From NCBI GenBank assembly GCA_914767715.1, contig OU612067.1, positions 9,610,001 to 9,674,000 of the forward strand: a stretch of DNA of 64,000 bases. Direction: 5' to 3'. This document shows, in pieces, positions 11,201 to 22,392 of this stretch (positions are counted from its first letter, which is position 1; every line of letters begins with the position of its first letter). The position numbers and the translations under genes are program-made. The stretch is from Membranipora membranacea (Eukaryota; Bryozoa; Gymnolaemata; Cheilostomatida; Membraniporidae). The notes beneath the pieces are model-generated. The model made no database searches. It saw only the letters and a list, made by a program, of their open reading frames with translations, and had not been told where the DNA came from.

Positions 11201-14200
11201 AATAAAAGAACAAAAGAAAATTATTTATGGGTGGAGATCATATTAGTGGAAGACAGATGGAAATACACTCTAAAAAATCAAGTGCCCTAGCTACAATTCA
11301 CTGACATCATGGAATTAAATTTTTCTGAATTTTTATTTATTCTTATTTAATAGATATTTTTATTTCATTTTATCAAATGGCATTGAATTCAAATCTAGCA
11401 AAAATTCAACTTCTAATATATAATGTAGTTGATTTGTTCCCCTCCTCCAATTTCAAAATATTGATATAAAAAAAAATTCAGTCTCCCAGCTTCTAGACTT
11501 TAAATGAGAGTGCCATAGTAGCGTAAAAAAATAATGCATGGGACAAGTTATTCACTGAGTAACCTTAAGTGATGGAGTTTCAACCTTGTCCTTGCTTCTT
11601 ATGCCATTAAAATGGACTGGTTAAACAAAATATTGGTAAAAATCACAAGGTTGAGTCATGTACCTCATTCCGAAGAATGGGACACGAGATAGGGTGTACC
11701 TTAAAGGCGAGGTCGCAATGTCTGCCCCAATTTGCTCTCGGTTTGTAGCCAGGAGCACACCTGGGGATCCATCAAGTCCCAGTAGTAAATGATTTACAGT
11801 GGGATTTGAACCTGCGACCCTCAACACATGCGTACTGAAGTCCGGCGCTCTAACCAACTGAGCCACCTCCTACTCCTAATGTAGCTGAGGGTGTGATATC
11901 TCCGCTAACAAGCACTACCAAACAAGTTCTACCCAACTCATACATATTAATTGAAGCTGACCTTGCGATGAATGTCATTCAAATTTCCTGTCAGGCCAGA
12001 AGATAACTGTTTGAAAGGTTTTGACCATAGATTTTAAAGCTGTGATCAAAACGATCACAACAATTCACAATTTACTACTCTCAGAATACATCTTCATAAT
12101 ATTTACTATTTGAGAGGATTTTTGGAATTCAGTGTTGTCAAATCCATTATTCTCAATAGCTCTTCAGACAGACAGCCCATCCTGTCGCAAAAAATCCTTT
12201 TGAATATAAATGAATCCAACCTTGAGTGCAAAATGGTCTTTTCTGGCCTTTGAAATAAAACGTTTCTTGTAGATGAAAAAGAGTCATTTTGGCTGTTGAA
12301 CAGAATAAAAATTCCACCAAAATATACACAAACCTCAAGTATAAAAAAATTGACTGCAAGTTTAGCCAGAGAAATTTCAGTAACTGGCATGCCAAAATTA
12401 GGTATTTTTACACCATCGAAATCAACATTAACTTGTCTGTGCAGTCTCAAACCTGGACAGTCGGGCACAATGTTCCATTTGAAATACGAGCAATACAAAT
12501 ATTTGGCAGATCATGATTTTATCATTTATACTTATATTGAAACATACGTAATACATACCGAGCATGATATTATTACTCTTCACGTCTCTATGTACTATGG
12601 GTATCTTACAGCTCAAGTCTTCTGGTATTGTATAACAGCTGTGTAGGTGGGAATAACCCTTCATCATACTTTGCATTATGGTCATCATCTCTGTCCATTT
12701 CAATGTGTGACCTAAGAAATTACAGCAGGTGTCAAGTTAGTAGCAGTGATAACATGTCATCTAAGAGCCATGCTTTCATTTTACTTCTCGTATAGTTACA
12801 ATGATGGCAAGAACAAAATATGATGGCGGGTAAAATATCAAAGTTTCAGTATAAAAACTTCTGTGTATGTGTGGCATCAAAGAGTATCCAACTCCTTGAG
12901 AAGGCTGAAACTATGATGTCTGCTGAATTGGGCGTGCACAAGGTTTACCTTTCAGATAGCTTGTAAGGTTTGTGCTGTAAAACTCGAGGATGATAGCAAA
13001 GTCATCACCCAGACACACGGGGCCGAGAAAGCGGACAATATTCTCATGGTCAGCCATATGAGGTTGTGAGAAAACCTGTCTCTCCTGATCCCAGAACTTC
13101 TTATCCTTAGCCATATATACCTTCACTACAGCTTTATAATCATGATAGGGCGTGTCCAGCAGATAGACTTTACCGAATCGGCCTGTAATAATATTTGAAT
13201 TTAACTATGACACAGACTGCGAAATGTGAGCCCGGCTTACAAGGCAAAGACAACTTCAAAATGAATGTAGTTTGATTGCTCAAATCTGATAAACTTTATA
13301 GTCTTAACATTGCAGGCCGAGTTGCACACAGTGTTGTGAGCAGTGTTTTGCGGCATATGTATCATATCCTGTCTACCATGTTATGATGCGAAAAACAACG
13401 TCTCGGTGTCACATGCATATTAAACCAATGCCTCAACCATCTCGCAAACCACTGATCACACTTGGCAATTATTTAATCAAAACCCTGAAATGATTATTCA
13501 AAAACTGCGCAACAAGAACCTTCATACCTTATTCTTGAGCCAAGCCAAATATTATCACGTAAGCTGAGCCCTTCCTTCTGTCTGCTATGTTTAAAATTTA
13601 TCTTTAAGTAAGAGTAATATTAGTCTAAGTGCTCAGACGGCTGCAATGCGAGTTAATGGCATTACATTGTCAACCACCCATTTGATTGATTATGAAATGC
13701 CACTAACTCGCAATGGAGTCGTCTGAGCACTCAGACTTGAGTAATATGTACCCACCTTGGTTATGGAGAACAAGGCTTTTGAGATTGATGTGTAAGTCAT
13801 CACTGACTTCAGGCGTCTCAAGGCCAATTTCCTCTTCACTTGACTTCGTTTCTGAGTCACTCGACGCGTAATTAGAAGCTACGTATTTGTAAATTTGTAT
13901 ACAGGTCCTATACCAGCTGTACTTCAGGCACAGAACCAAACTGATTATCAAGGTGACAGTCACGGCGAGGACGCAGCCAACCGCCACAATCAAGGTCATG
14001 TTAGTGGTGAGTTGATTAGAAGTGTCTCTGCTACTTGTATCACCGTCATCCTCCGGGGAGGGCGATGGAGAGTTTCGGATGACCGTAATTTCGTCTACTG
14101 TGACAAACCCTAAAAAAATGAAACAAGATTGTTACCTTGACAGATGTGATTTTTCAGCTCATATGATTGCAGGACAATTACCCAACATGGATGTCCAACA

Positions 14201-16661
14201 TCAGCATATCAACTGGCAAAACACAAAACTTGTTTGTATGTTTATTATGCTGTTTTAAAACCATTGATCGAATGGGCACGCTTCATACAAACAAATTAAA
14301 AGCTTGGTAACATCTGTAAAGGCAAACGTTAGGCGGTGGGCAGAGGTTATAATTGATCGAAGGTCAGACAATTTGCTAAGACTGTCAAAGTTTTAAACAG
14401 CACTGCCAATAATATCAACATGCAAAGGAAACTGCAGTTTCCAATCAAAAGAAACCTTGTTGTTTATTGCAGTGTTTTCTTTTCAGCACAGAGGGTTTTG
14501 CTTGTCCAACAGCTTAGACTAATAAGAAGAACCAAGGCTAAATCCAGCAGACCAACAAACATCCCAAACGGTTTTGTTTGGTTTTGAAACTTGGGCTATG
14601 ATGTATCACCGATCGGAGCGGGAAGAGCATCACACCACATAAGAGGTATCTCGCCAATGTAATTAACCTGAGTGCCAAGCAGCTTCTGTACAATTATTTG
14701 CAAAGTAATCATGATTGTTTCAGAGTCTGGTAGCAAGAAAAATACATAACACGACTATTTTATACAGACAATTCGGTTGTAGCAACAAGGCATTGCTCTG
14801 TTGCAACATTTTGATAGCTGGTTTTCAAGATAGGTTTTTATGCGTTATAGGCAGTCTACACACAAAAATACCGCAATACAACATTTTCAGCAACATAAAT
14901 GTGATCGTGGAATCTTGTTTGCCGTGATAATTTAAAATAGGTGATGCCAAATTCTTCTAATATAGAGTTGTTTTACACCATGTCTGCCTAGTAAAGCTCT
15001 GTTTGTATTTTGGGTTGTCAGAAGGTAAAATTACCTGATGGATAGCACCTGCTATGCCAGTGCCACAAATAGGGGGTTCGAGTGAATATGTTTTGTATTA
15101 TAGACAAGTCAAAAGGTGTACGTTTCTTGTCAGGGAAAATTTGAATGCTGATCCATACCTACGTAAGCTTCCTTAGACTCCTCATCTTCAGGGTGAGCGA
15201 CTTCTTGTGGCCAGTAGTTACAGTAGTCACCAGCACACCATCCCCAGCTCATAATTTTCTCAGTATTTGCATATCGTGTGTATTTACAGAAGCCTTCGTT
15301 ATAACCAGCTTTCAATGAGGAGTTGGCAGGTGCGCATCCAGAGTCACTCTAAACACATCATGTATCAGACATAATTTATTAATTGCCACAGGGAGTAAGG
15401 ATATAACCAATGTGCCATTGGAGATATATTTTTTGTTCATGACTATATACCATGGCAAATAAAAACAAAATAAAAATGTTGAGAAAAACATATCTTGACT
15501 TACCAGCCCGTTCAACCAGGTGTCATTTAGATTTTCTGGGTTTATGAACTGTACGTTAAGACAGTAAGGTCGACTGAATCGACATGCCTGTTTGACAGGA
15601 TGACATGTGGGCTCTTCTTCAAATGATCTGCTATTTCTCTTTGCGTTGAGAAGACATGTAGTTCGATTATATGTCCAGCATGATTGGTTAAAACTAAAAC
15701 CTTCTCCATACTTGCGTCTCACCATCACGTCTGCGCGATAAAATTGAAAATATGATAATCTAACTTCTTTGCTGTGCAAGGACAAAGATACTAGCTGGAT
15801 TCTGACAAATCATTGGATGAGTGCTAAATGCAATCCTGTCAATGTCAAGAGAAAAAACACTAATGTCAGACACATATTGAAATTGGAAGACATGTAGTTC
15901 GATTATATGTCCAGCATGATCTGTTAAAGCTAAAGCCTTTTCCATACTCTCTACTCACTTTCAGGTCTGTAGGAAAATTACATCATGTTATTTATTAGGT
16001 GACATTACATACAACAATACTAATTTGTCAGAAATCTCGCCATACGTCTGTGTTCAGTATCGTTTTTGACTTACCGTAATAGTCTACCTGTACAAAAACA
16101 GATGGATCCATAACCAGTGAAGGCGGAACAGTAGTAGAAGAAGCATTTAGATTTGCAGACCTTTTACCCTCCGGTAAACTCACCACAGGCAAACAGGAAG
16201 CTACAATAGAACAAGAACCATGCACTATACACGTAGGTTTGAACTTAAGAAATATCACGGTGACAGGACTGTATATATATATATATACATATATAATATA
16301 TATATAAATTTTATTTGCTGATCAAGTCACTTGGCATATGAGAACAACACAGTCAAAAATATGTTTGTTTGTCATTCTTTTACAAATCAATATTATATTT
16401 ATAATATCTGACCACTCCCACTCTGTACGAGGTGAGAAGTCGTTCCCACTCTGAGTGAGCTGAGAAGCCGTGTAACAATGTTCTCTAAAAGGATATTGAC
16501 ATTGTGCCATTTGCAACTACATGCCACCATTTTCAAACAGTAGTCACTTCAAGTTGCTTCAGAGCGAAGAATGAGAATCATAGATCCAACTCACCGATAG
16601 CAATGAACACGGATACTAACAAAATTACTTCTAGAACCTGGAACGACATCAGTTTTCCCAT
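8272..16661 (-). CDS. TGF-beta/activin type II receptor kinase, complete gene
   Basis: Predicted cell-surface type II receptor serine/threonine kinase of 630 residues. Coding exons, 5' to 3' on the - strand: 16661-16595, 16200-16075, 15730-15504, 15348-15159, 14109-13756, 13182-12949, 12711-12559, 11169-11084, 9243-9102, 8882-8761, 8463-8272 (TGA). They total 1893 bp, divisible by three, and every junction keeps phase. Signal peptide is residues 1-23 ([19 protein letters not shown]). The Cys-rich ectodomain runs to about 203 with N-glycosylation sequons NRT, NDT and NSS, and ends in GWCAGDYCN, like the CxxxxCN end of activin receptor ectodomains. A Ser/Pro-rich stalk precedes a membrane segment at about 242-264. 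Kinase: glycine loop GRFGKV at 322, Lys342 in [14 protein letters not shown] at 440, DFN instead of DFG at 460-462, APE at 487-489, C-lobe end [15 protein letters not shown] short tail ends the protein. Exon A and its flanks appear recently copied from, or to, a secreted paralogue. Confidence 0.88.
11640..11875 (-). mobile_element. tRNA-derived SINE, in kinase-gene intron
   Basis: On the - strand the head carries an A-box-like TGGCTCAGTTGGTTAGAG and a B-box GGTTCAAATCCCAC, i.e. internal RNA polymerase III promoter boxes. No acceptor stem closes it, so it is not a working tRNA gene. The tail (CAGGTGTGCTCC, ACAAACCGAGAGCAA, then GACCTCGCC) is shared with the element at 48478-48700, which defines a SINE family. 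It lies in the intron before the DFN exon. Confidence 0.75.
13613..13749. mobile_element. Small terminal-inverted-repeat (MITE-like) element
   Basis: Arms of about 45 bp are nearly complementary: the left arm starts AGTCTAAGTGCTCAGACGGC and the right arm ends GTCTGAGCACTCAGACTTGA. A spacer of about 30 bp separates them. The 9-bp GAGTAATAT occurs on both flanks and fits a target-site duplication. It ends only a few bases from the splice donor of the membrane exon (13755), inside the intron. Confidence 0.65.
15888..15966 (-). pseudogene. Truncated exon-A fragment beside the functional exon A
   Basis: On the - strand a CAG acceptor is followed by coding sequence for [15 protein letters not shown] and [10 protein letters not shown], the first third of a Cys-rich exon A. 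Homology then stops abruptly at 15888, at the point where sequence shared with 29768-29190 begins. It has no donor site and reads into a stop after the junction. It is best read as the remains of the gene's original exon A after the present exon A (15730-15504) was copied in. Confidence 0.7.
16261..16318. repeat. AT/ATAC microsatellite
   Basis: Alternating TATATA tracts with interruptions in the first coding intron of the kinase gene. Confidence 0.8.
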
Positions 16662-17204
16662 GTTGTAAATCTGCACAGTCTATTCATCAGCGAAACTAAG
16701 AGATAAATATTGATAGCATGTACTGGACTGGATATAAGGTATGAAATTTCATAATGTGGCAAACTAGCCTTATCCAACACGCAGGCCCCAAAAATAGGGC
16801 CTTTGAAATTACAGAGACAGAAGAAAAATAGAGGGTGAGTGGTGGTGTTGTATATATTTATTACCTCTCCTTCACCTAAATTTCAGTCTAAACAATACAG
16901 TTTTTCGTGTAGTGAGCGCATAACATATTTATAAGAGACAACTATGTAAAGCATGATTGTGGCTGGCTGCTATAACATGGTAAATGTATATCCTGTTTAT
17001 CAAGGGAATGTTTAAAAGGGAGGAAGATATGTCAAAAAACAATGCTATAAATGTACTAGTAGTACTATTAGTACCAGCGCTCACAAACCAGCCACCTTAT
17101 CTTATTTTTATCATATGTGGCTGGTATCAACCGCAATTCGATGCGATAAAATTACAATGCAATCCTTAAAATAACGATATAAACAATACAACACAATAAC
17201 ATAC

Positions 17205-17330
17205 CTTCAACGAATGACAACTTCTCCAAGATTCTCTCAAAGGTGAACAGCGACTATTATCTCCGTAGACCTTTGCGATGGTTACAGCCAATCCGACAAC
17301 AATGTGCCTCCAGCCTAGCAGATCTTATGT
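17205..17330 (-). promoter_or_regulatory. Possible 5' UTR exon and promoter of the complete kinase gene
   Basis: On the - strand a donor-like GAAG|GTATGT at 17205 could end a noncoding first exon about 540 bp upstream of the signal-peptide exon, as in the paralogues. An inverted CCAAT box (GGATTGGCTG, forward CCAAT at 17288-17292) lies upstream. No clear TATA box was found, unlike the secreted genes. Confidence 0.3.
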
Positions 17331-19110
17331 TTGATGCTAGATATGAAGTTGCAGACCATAGTCTTCCGATTTGCTAAAGATCAGGCGGTATGTAGATGGT
17401 TGATGTTGCTGTTGATGGTATTGTCTTCTTACTCCCAAATTATAATATGGATAACGTCCAAGAAATTAGCTAAATCACTACTTGGCACTATCGAGTACTG
17501 TCGAGACTTAAGCGGAATATTTCAACAGGAAATTAGAAGAAGAAATCCGATTGACAAAAAAATGTTTTCTACTTCAGCCTCTGTCTGTTAGCTGTTGCTT
17601 GTTTCACAATCCACAGTTGTTTGGTTGGCAAAAAATGCTAACTTATTCTTATATATAACCATTATTTACAAGTCTGCTTTTTGGCACATACCCATACTTA
17701 TTGATGAGATACACACCCACTTAACCTTCAAGGCCAAAATTTATCACATAGAACTCTGAGTAATCTCTATTGAAAATCTCATTGCTAGTTATCTTTCTTT
17801 GTCTATTTTTTGGAATTCCCAGATCTTGAGTAGGTGTGTCAGAGAGACCTCTGCTGCAAATCCAGGAGCACAAATTTTTGTGAAATACCAGCAAGCAACA
17901 TATAGATAGAGTTGGTGCAATATCCCAATTTTTCTTTACAGCTCAATTGATTTTAAATTTAGATTAGTTGACTTTTCATTCTAAATGAATATCAAACCAC
18001 AGCTGCTGTTATATAATAGGATTTGGAACCATTTACAGTTAGACCACAGTACGGACAGGACATGCCTACCAGCATGGAGCTATGGATAGGATATCCTCCA
18101 CATTCAGACAGATAGCTGTAGCAATATTACATCGCTGTATATTCAATGAAAAGACTAACAATAGGTAAGTGCGATAAATTTAAAAATGGATATTTTTATT
18201 ATTTCATATTTTTATATCTAGGGTAAGTGCATAATCATTGTTTAAAGTTTTAGGTTGAAACTTTAATTGGTAAGGATTTAAACATATTTAAAATTACAGA
18301 AATACCTATCATTGATGGTAACTACTTTGCATTTTCTGTATAGACAGACAATACCAAGATTATATTTATTCCAAATTTTAAGGAGCATTTTTACCAAAAA
18401 TAATCTTTTCCACTATTGATTTGTTATTGTAGGGGCTGTGAAACGATAATATGAGGTGATCACTCTGTGTGACCTGCCTCTGTCCATACTGTTATATGGT
18501 ATACATCACAGAACCTCTCAGGTATTAATTTAACACTCAATTATAACTGTCCGGCTAAATAGTTATTTTGATATGGTCACCATATAGCTTGTCATAGTTA
18601 ATTAAATATTTTTACCTTCTCAGCAATTCAAAAAGCCAACACATCATATTTGATTTTGGCCGTTTCTTTTTGTGCATCATGTTTGTATAAACATAAAAAA
18701 GAAACTTGAAATTAACATAATAGTCACCAGTGTGATAAAACATCCGAAGAATTTCCATCATATTTTTTAGATAGTAAATTTTGCCATCCCAATCTAAGAC
18801 AAGAAAACTTTGATTTGCGCTTTCCATAAACACACAGCAGCCTGGCTGGCACCAAAATCTGTTCCATATAAGCCGCCTCCTTGCACAAGAAAATATTTTT
18901 GTGTTTCCATTGATGACTTACGTTTGTTATGTCAGCAAACAGATGTGCCGTTGCCAAACGAGTCACACTGTGAAGGGAAATGAAGCATAGACCCAATTTT
19001 ATCTTAATATGGCAACAACTTGCTAGATAAAAACTATTTCTGTTGTTACAAATGAAACCACACTGTAGGGATATGCTTTACCCAAAAAATTAATAATATT
19101 TATCATTATT
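17331..19110. other. Intergenic, no gene recognised
   Basis: AT-rich sequence upstream of the kinase gene. Open frames at 17331-17591 and 18612-18996 have no recognisable domain or splice support. Confidence 0.4.
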
Positions 19111-19118
19111 ATAAGGTC

Positions 19119-19217
19119 TGTGGTCTATGGTTTTTCTTGGGTCTATAGTATATGTCTATGGTCTATGGTCTATGGTCTATGGTCTGTGGTCTATGGTCTA
19201 TGGTCTATGGTCTGTGG
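19119..19217 (+). repeat. TCTATGG heptamer minisatellite
   Basis: About a dozen tandem copies of a 7-bp unit (TCTATGG, with variants TCTGTGG). Because seven is not a multiple of three, it leaves a repetitive open frame with no likely coding value. Confidence 0.85.
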
Positions 19218-19859
19218 TTCTAGCCATATTATAGTCAATGGACTTTGGCACTTCATGTTTGTTATGACAGGCATATGTACACACTGGATATATCCTGTCT
19301 CATAATGTCTTAGATGAAGGTCTATAACCTTAATTATATTACTTCCCTTCCATCAGCTATAGCCTTTTATTAATGAGAAATGTCAAAACAATACTCGCAC
19401 ACACAAGTTGATGCAACGGGACGATCTAACAGGACCTTTAATTGTACCGGTACCCTGCCTCCCCTCATAGGATATTTGATCCTAGCGCATTCCATAAGTT
19501 TCCATAATCATACTCTTGTCTTACTTTACCTTCATAATTATGAGCGGCAATGAGAAGGTCACTGTAAAGTTGATTTTTTTATCTTGTTTGATTTAATTTA
19601 CTTGTAGCAGCAATGGACGGAAGGAAGATGCATTAGAACTATAAAATCACATCTGAAGAAAGCTGGCAGGATGGATACGCAGCAACACAACGCACCGATT
19701 TGGTACATCCATGGTACAAATCTTTTGATATTCTTATCGATTATATGACTTTGAGTTATTATGATCATGGCCGAGGTACACTATTGGATGACGCTATGTA
19801 GTAAGGACATGTTTGTCAACAGTGCTAATGAATTTCATCAGGGCTACTGCAGCTATCAG

Positions 19860-20515
19860 TCAATGTGCACAAAAATAAACAATACTTCAATTGAGCAGGT
19901 AGAACAATTTACATACTTAGGCACCATTATTACCAACAAACTGGATTTTACTCTGAACACCTTGAAAACTACAGCGAAAGCTCGCCAAAGGCTACATATA
20001 ATCGCCAAGCTATACCATCTCGGTGTCACTGAGAAACTAATAACGACCTGCTACAAGTCCTTCATAGAGTCAGTAATCACCTACCACCTGGTTGTGCTAT
20101 ATAGTCATCTGAGCGCAGACTCTAAGAAAAAGTTAAAATCTGTGATAAGGACTGCAGGTTACCTATCAGGCGAACTTACGTTCACACCCGTAGACGACCT
20201 TTACTCTAATATACTGAAAGTAAAGAGCCTCCGTATGATTGCCACCGAAGATGAACCACTACTCCGTCTTAACCAGCTGCCGTCAGGCAGATATCAATCA
20301 GTCAAGTTCCGCGTGCAGATCCGTGCCAAATGTTTTAGAGCAGAATGTATCAAATACCTAAATAGTGTCTTCAAAAAGTAATAGTATTTTTTATGGTCTT
20401 ATCATTTTATTTATTTTTACAGAATCAACAGTTTTAATAATTTTTTACAGAGCACCCTACAGAGACAGTTTTATTTTTCAGAGATTGAGACCAAATATAA
20501 ACATACATACAATTA
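19860..20515 (+). mobile_element. Non-LTR retrotransposon (LINE) 3' end
   Basis: The open frame ending at 20381 encodes the C-terminal region of a LINE reverse transcriptase: YLGTIITNKLDF, then a block typical of the post-RT region (ITTCYKSFIESVITY, KKKLKSVIRTAG), ending QLPSGRYQSVKFR...FRAECIKYLN, the usual end of CR1/L2/Rex-like proteins. The catalytic YxDD region is missing, so it is 5'-truncated and cannot move on its own. The 3' UTR ends in a short ACAT repeat near 20500. A second 3' end of the same type is at 57866-58112. Confidence 0.8.
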
Positions 20516-20805
20516 ATCGATCAAAATCGAAATAGTATCCGATCTCACTCTACTCAAAGCACCAGAGGAATTGCAAAAAATGGCGTCACAATGCTTTTAC
20601 CAGCGAGCCCATAGCTTCACTTCCACATACCCACCTCAGGATCCCCTCATCCGGACATGCCTAAGTTATCATCAACTAGGGACAAAATCAGATTTGGGTC
20701 CAAAGTCTATAACTGGAGATCAAAAACAAATTTATTTTGAATTCTAAACTGTCTGTTCCGATAAAAAATAAAACAACTGAGTGTCATGTTACAAGCTTTA
20801 AAAGA

Positions 20806-20848
<43 letters not shown>

Positions 20849-21035
20849 GACTTTCTGACATACTTTCAATTTTTTAATGCTTTTATTGATAATAATTTTC
20901 ATTTTAACAATCTTTTTTAATCTGTGTCTAGTCTATCAAATAAAACAAATCAGAAAACTAAAAATATAAAGAAGCAATAAAAAAAAACCCAAGTATATGG
21001 GGAAGGAATAAGTGCATCGATAATAGTTAACATAC
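20516..21035. other. Intergenic with (GCT)14
   Basis: No gene recognised. A perfect run of 14 GCT triplets occupies 20806-20847. Confidence 0.6.
20806..20847 (+). repeat. (GCT)14 microsatellite
   Basis: Fourteen uninterrupted GCT units. No surrounding reading frame indicates that it is translated. Confidence 0.9.
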
Positions 21036-22392
21036 AAAATTGTAATATGCACCAAGCCATATGTGTAGTTTTCCGCTCCTGCACAATTTGCTGACGACTC
21101 CTCACAATATTTGCTCTGCATTCTCTAAACCCAAATATCATTGCTTGTCTCGATTATTTCCACACAAACCTCAAAAGATAGTCAATTTTCTATGTCATAT
21201 TTTTGTATAATCTCTTGTTGATAACTCGAAGTAATACTTGAAAATTCCACTTTTTCTTAACCTCCCATAAAATAAAAGTCATCTGATTCTGCTATAGTCA
21301 TTTTTTCAGCGATTAATCAGAACTAGCAAGTCTGAAAATAAAACTCGAGCAAAAGGTAGTTCTGTCAATGGAATGAAAATTGATAACTCAAAAATTCCTG
21401 AGTAGTTGTCCTGCTGTCGATGCGTGATAATTTGAAGGGGGATAACTATCTCCATAACAATCATTCCAAGCTGCATGTATGACTTTGATATGCGTGTGAT
21501 TTTTGAGGATTGGTAATTGTATGGTCATCAGGTTGGATAAAGTTTATCTTGGTGTTGTGATATTTTGCTGGGGAGGTGCCAGTGTTAATATCTCAGCAGG
21601 AATCGTACCCAGAACACTTTGAACAGCTGCACTATCAAGGCTCAGTCAGAGTAATTAAGGATCGTTGGCTGGGGCCCCTAACAATTGAAGATGAGGATGT
21701 ATATATAATAAATATATATGTATATATATGTGTGTATCTATGTGTTAATAGCCTTCAGTTCAGTTTATGTGACACTTTCATTAGCAGATAGTAAAAAGGT
21801 TGCCAGGGTACTGTTTGATGGAGTTGTGCCCTCATTGTTATGCAGCAAACTGTAGGCTACATAGAGCATGCCCATTGACAGATTGAGTACTCCGGCAATA
21901 CTTTCAGGCTTGTTCATCTGAAATCAATTTTGAAAAATCCTACCACTCTGTTTTCTCATATACGGGCGTTTAGGTTTCTAAATGGGTATATTCCTATGCC
22001 TAAAAGAGAAGGCAGAGTAACAAAGTTTGTCAATACCGTGCAATCACATTAGGAGCGAACTGTTTTGTAGCAACTATCTGTCATCCGTTGGGCAATCTAC
22101 TGAGTTTTATTTATAAGATAAGATTAGATAGCAGTTTATTGGTAAATCCGTCAAAGACAGTTAGAATTGTTTAAAATGGATAAATACAGTCTGACTAGTT
22201 GATTCTGATTATCAAAAATTAAAATAGATAGATATGAAAAGGAGGATTAAAGACAAAGCATATTTAGAGTTAGCTATTTATCTTTAAAATAGTCATGCTG
22301 AATAACTACCAAGCATTCTGTTATAAGCAGAGTTACTTAAAATAAGTCATGGTTGATAAGTGGTGTTTCGATCCAAAATGCGGTGTGCTTAT
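21036..22392. repeat. 3' flank shared in inverted orientation with 47.3-48.4 kb
   Basis: Blocks here match the reverse complement of 47.3-48.4 kb, for example GCATGCTCTATGTAGCC read on the other strand and the GGGGGATAACTATCTCC region. They are the 3' flanks of the two pseudogenes (22393-25744 on - and 43312-47270 on +), which shows that the pseudogenes came from one duplication followed by inversion. I recognise no separate gene. Confidence 0.6.

Noticed and set aside
11621-11866. Open frame starting [14 protein letters not shown] as a small protein gene
   Set aside because: This peptide is what a tRNA-like A-box/B-box sequence gives when translated; the stretch is a SINE. The same applies to 48484-48789.
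12106-12703. Overlapping frames on both strands near the HRD exon
   Set aside because: Only 12711-12559 on the - strand fits the kinase; the others are intron or antisense readings.
15312-15785. A 157-codon open frame as a single-exon gene
   Set aside because: It is exon A plus the following intron and the start of exon B read in one frame; splice sites at 15504 and 15348 and the identical pattern in paralogues show the real structure. The same applies to 29192-29665.
19119-19217. CRISPR-like repeats
   Set aside because: The 7-bp units are head-to-tail without unique spacers, and the DNA is eukaryotic; the 30-bp array at 30155 also lacks spacers.
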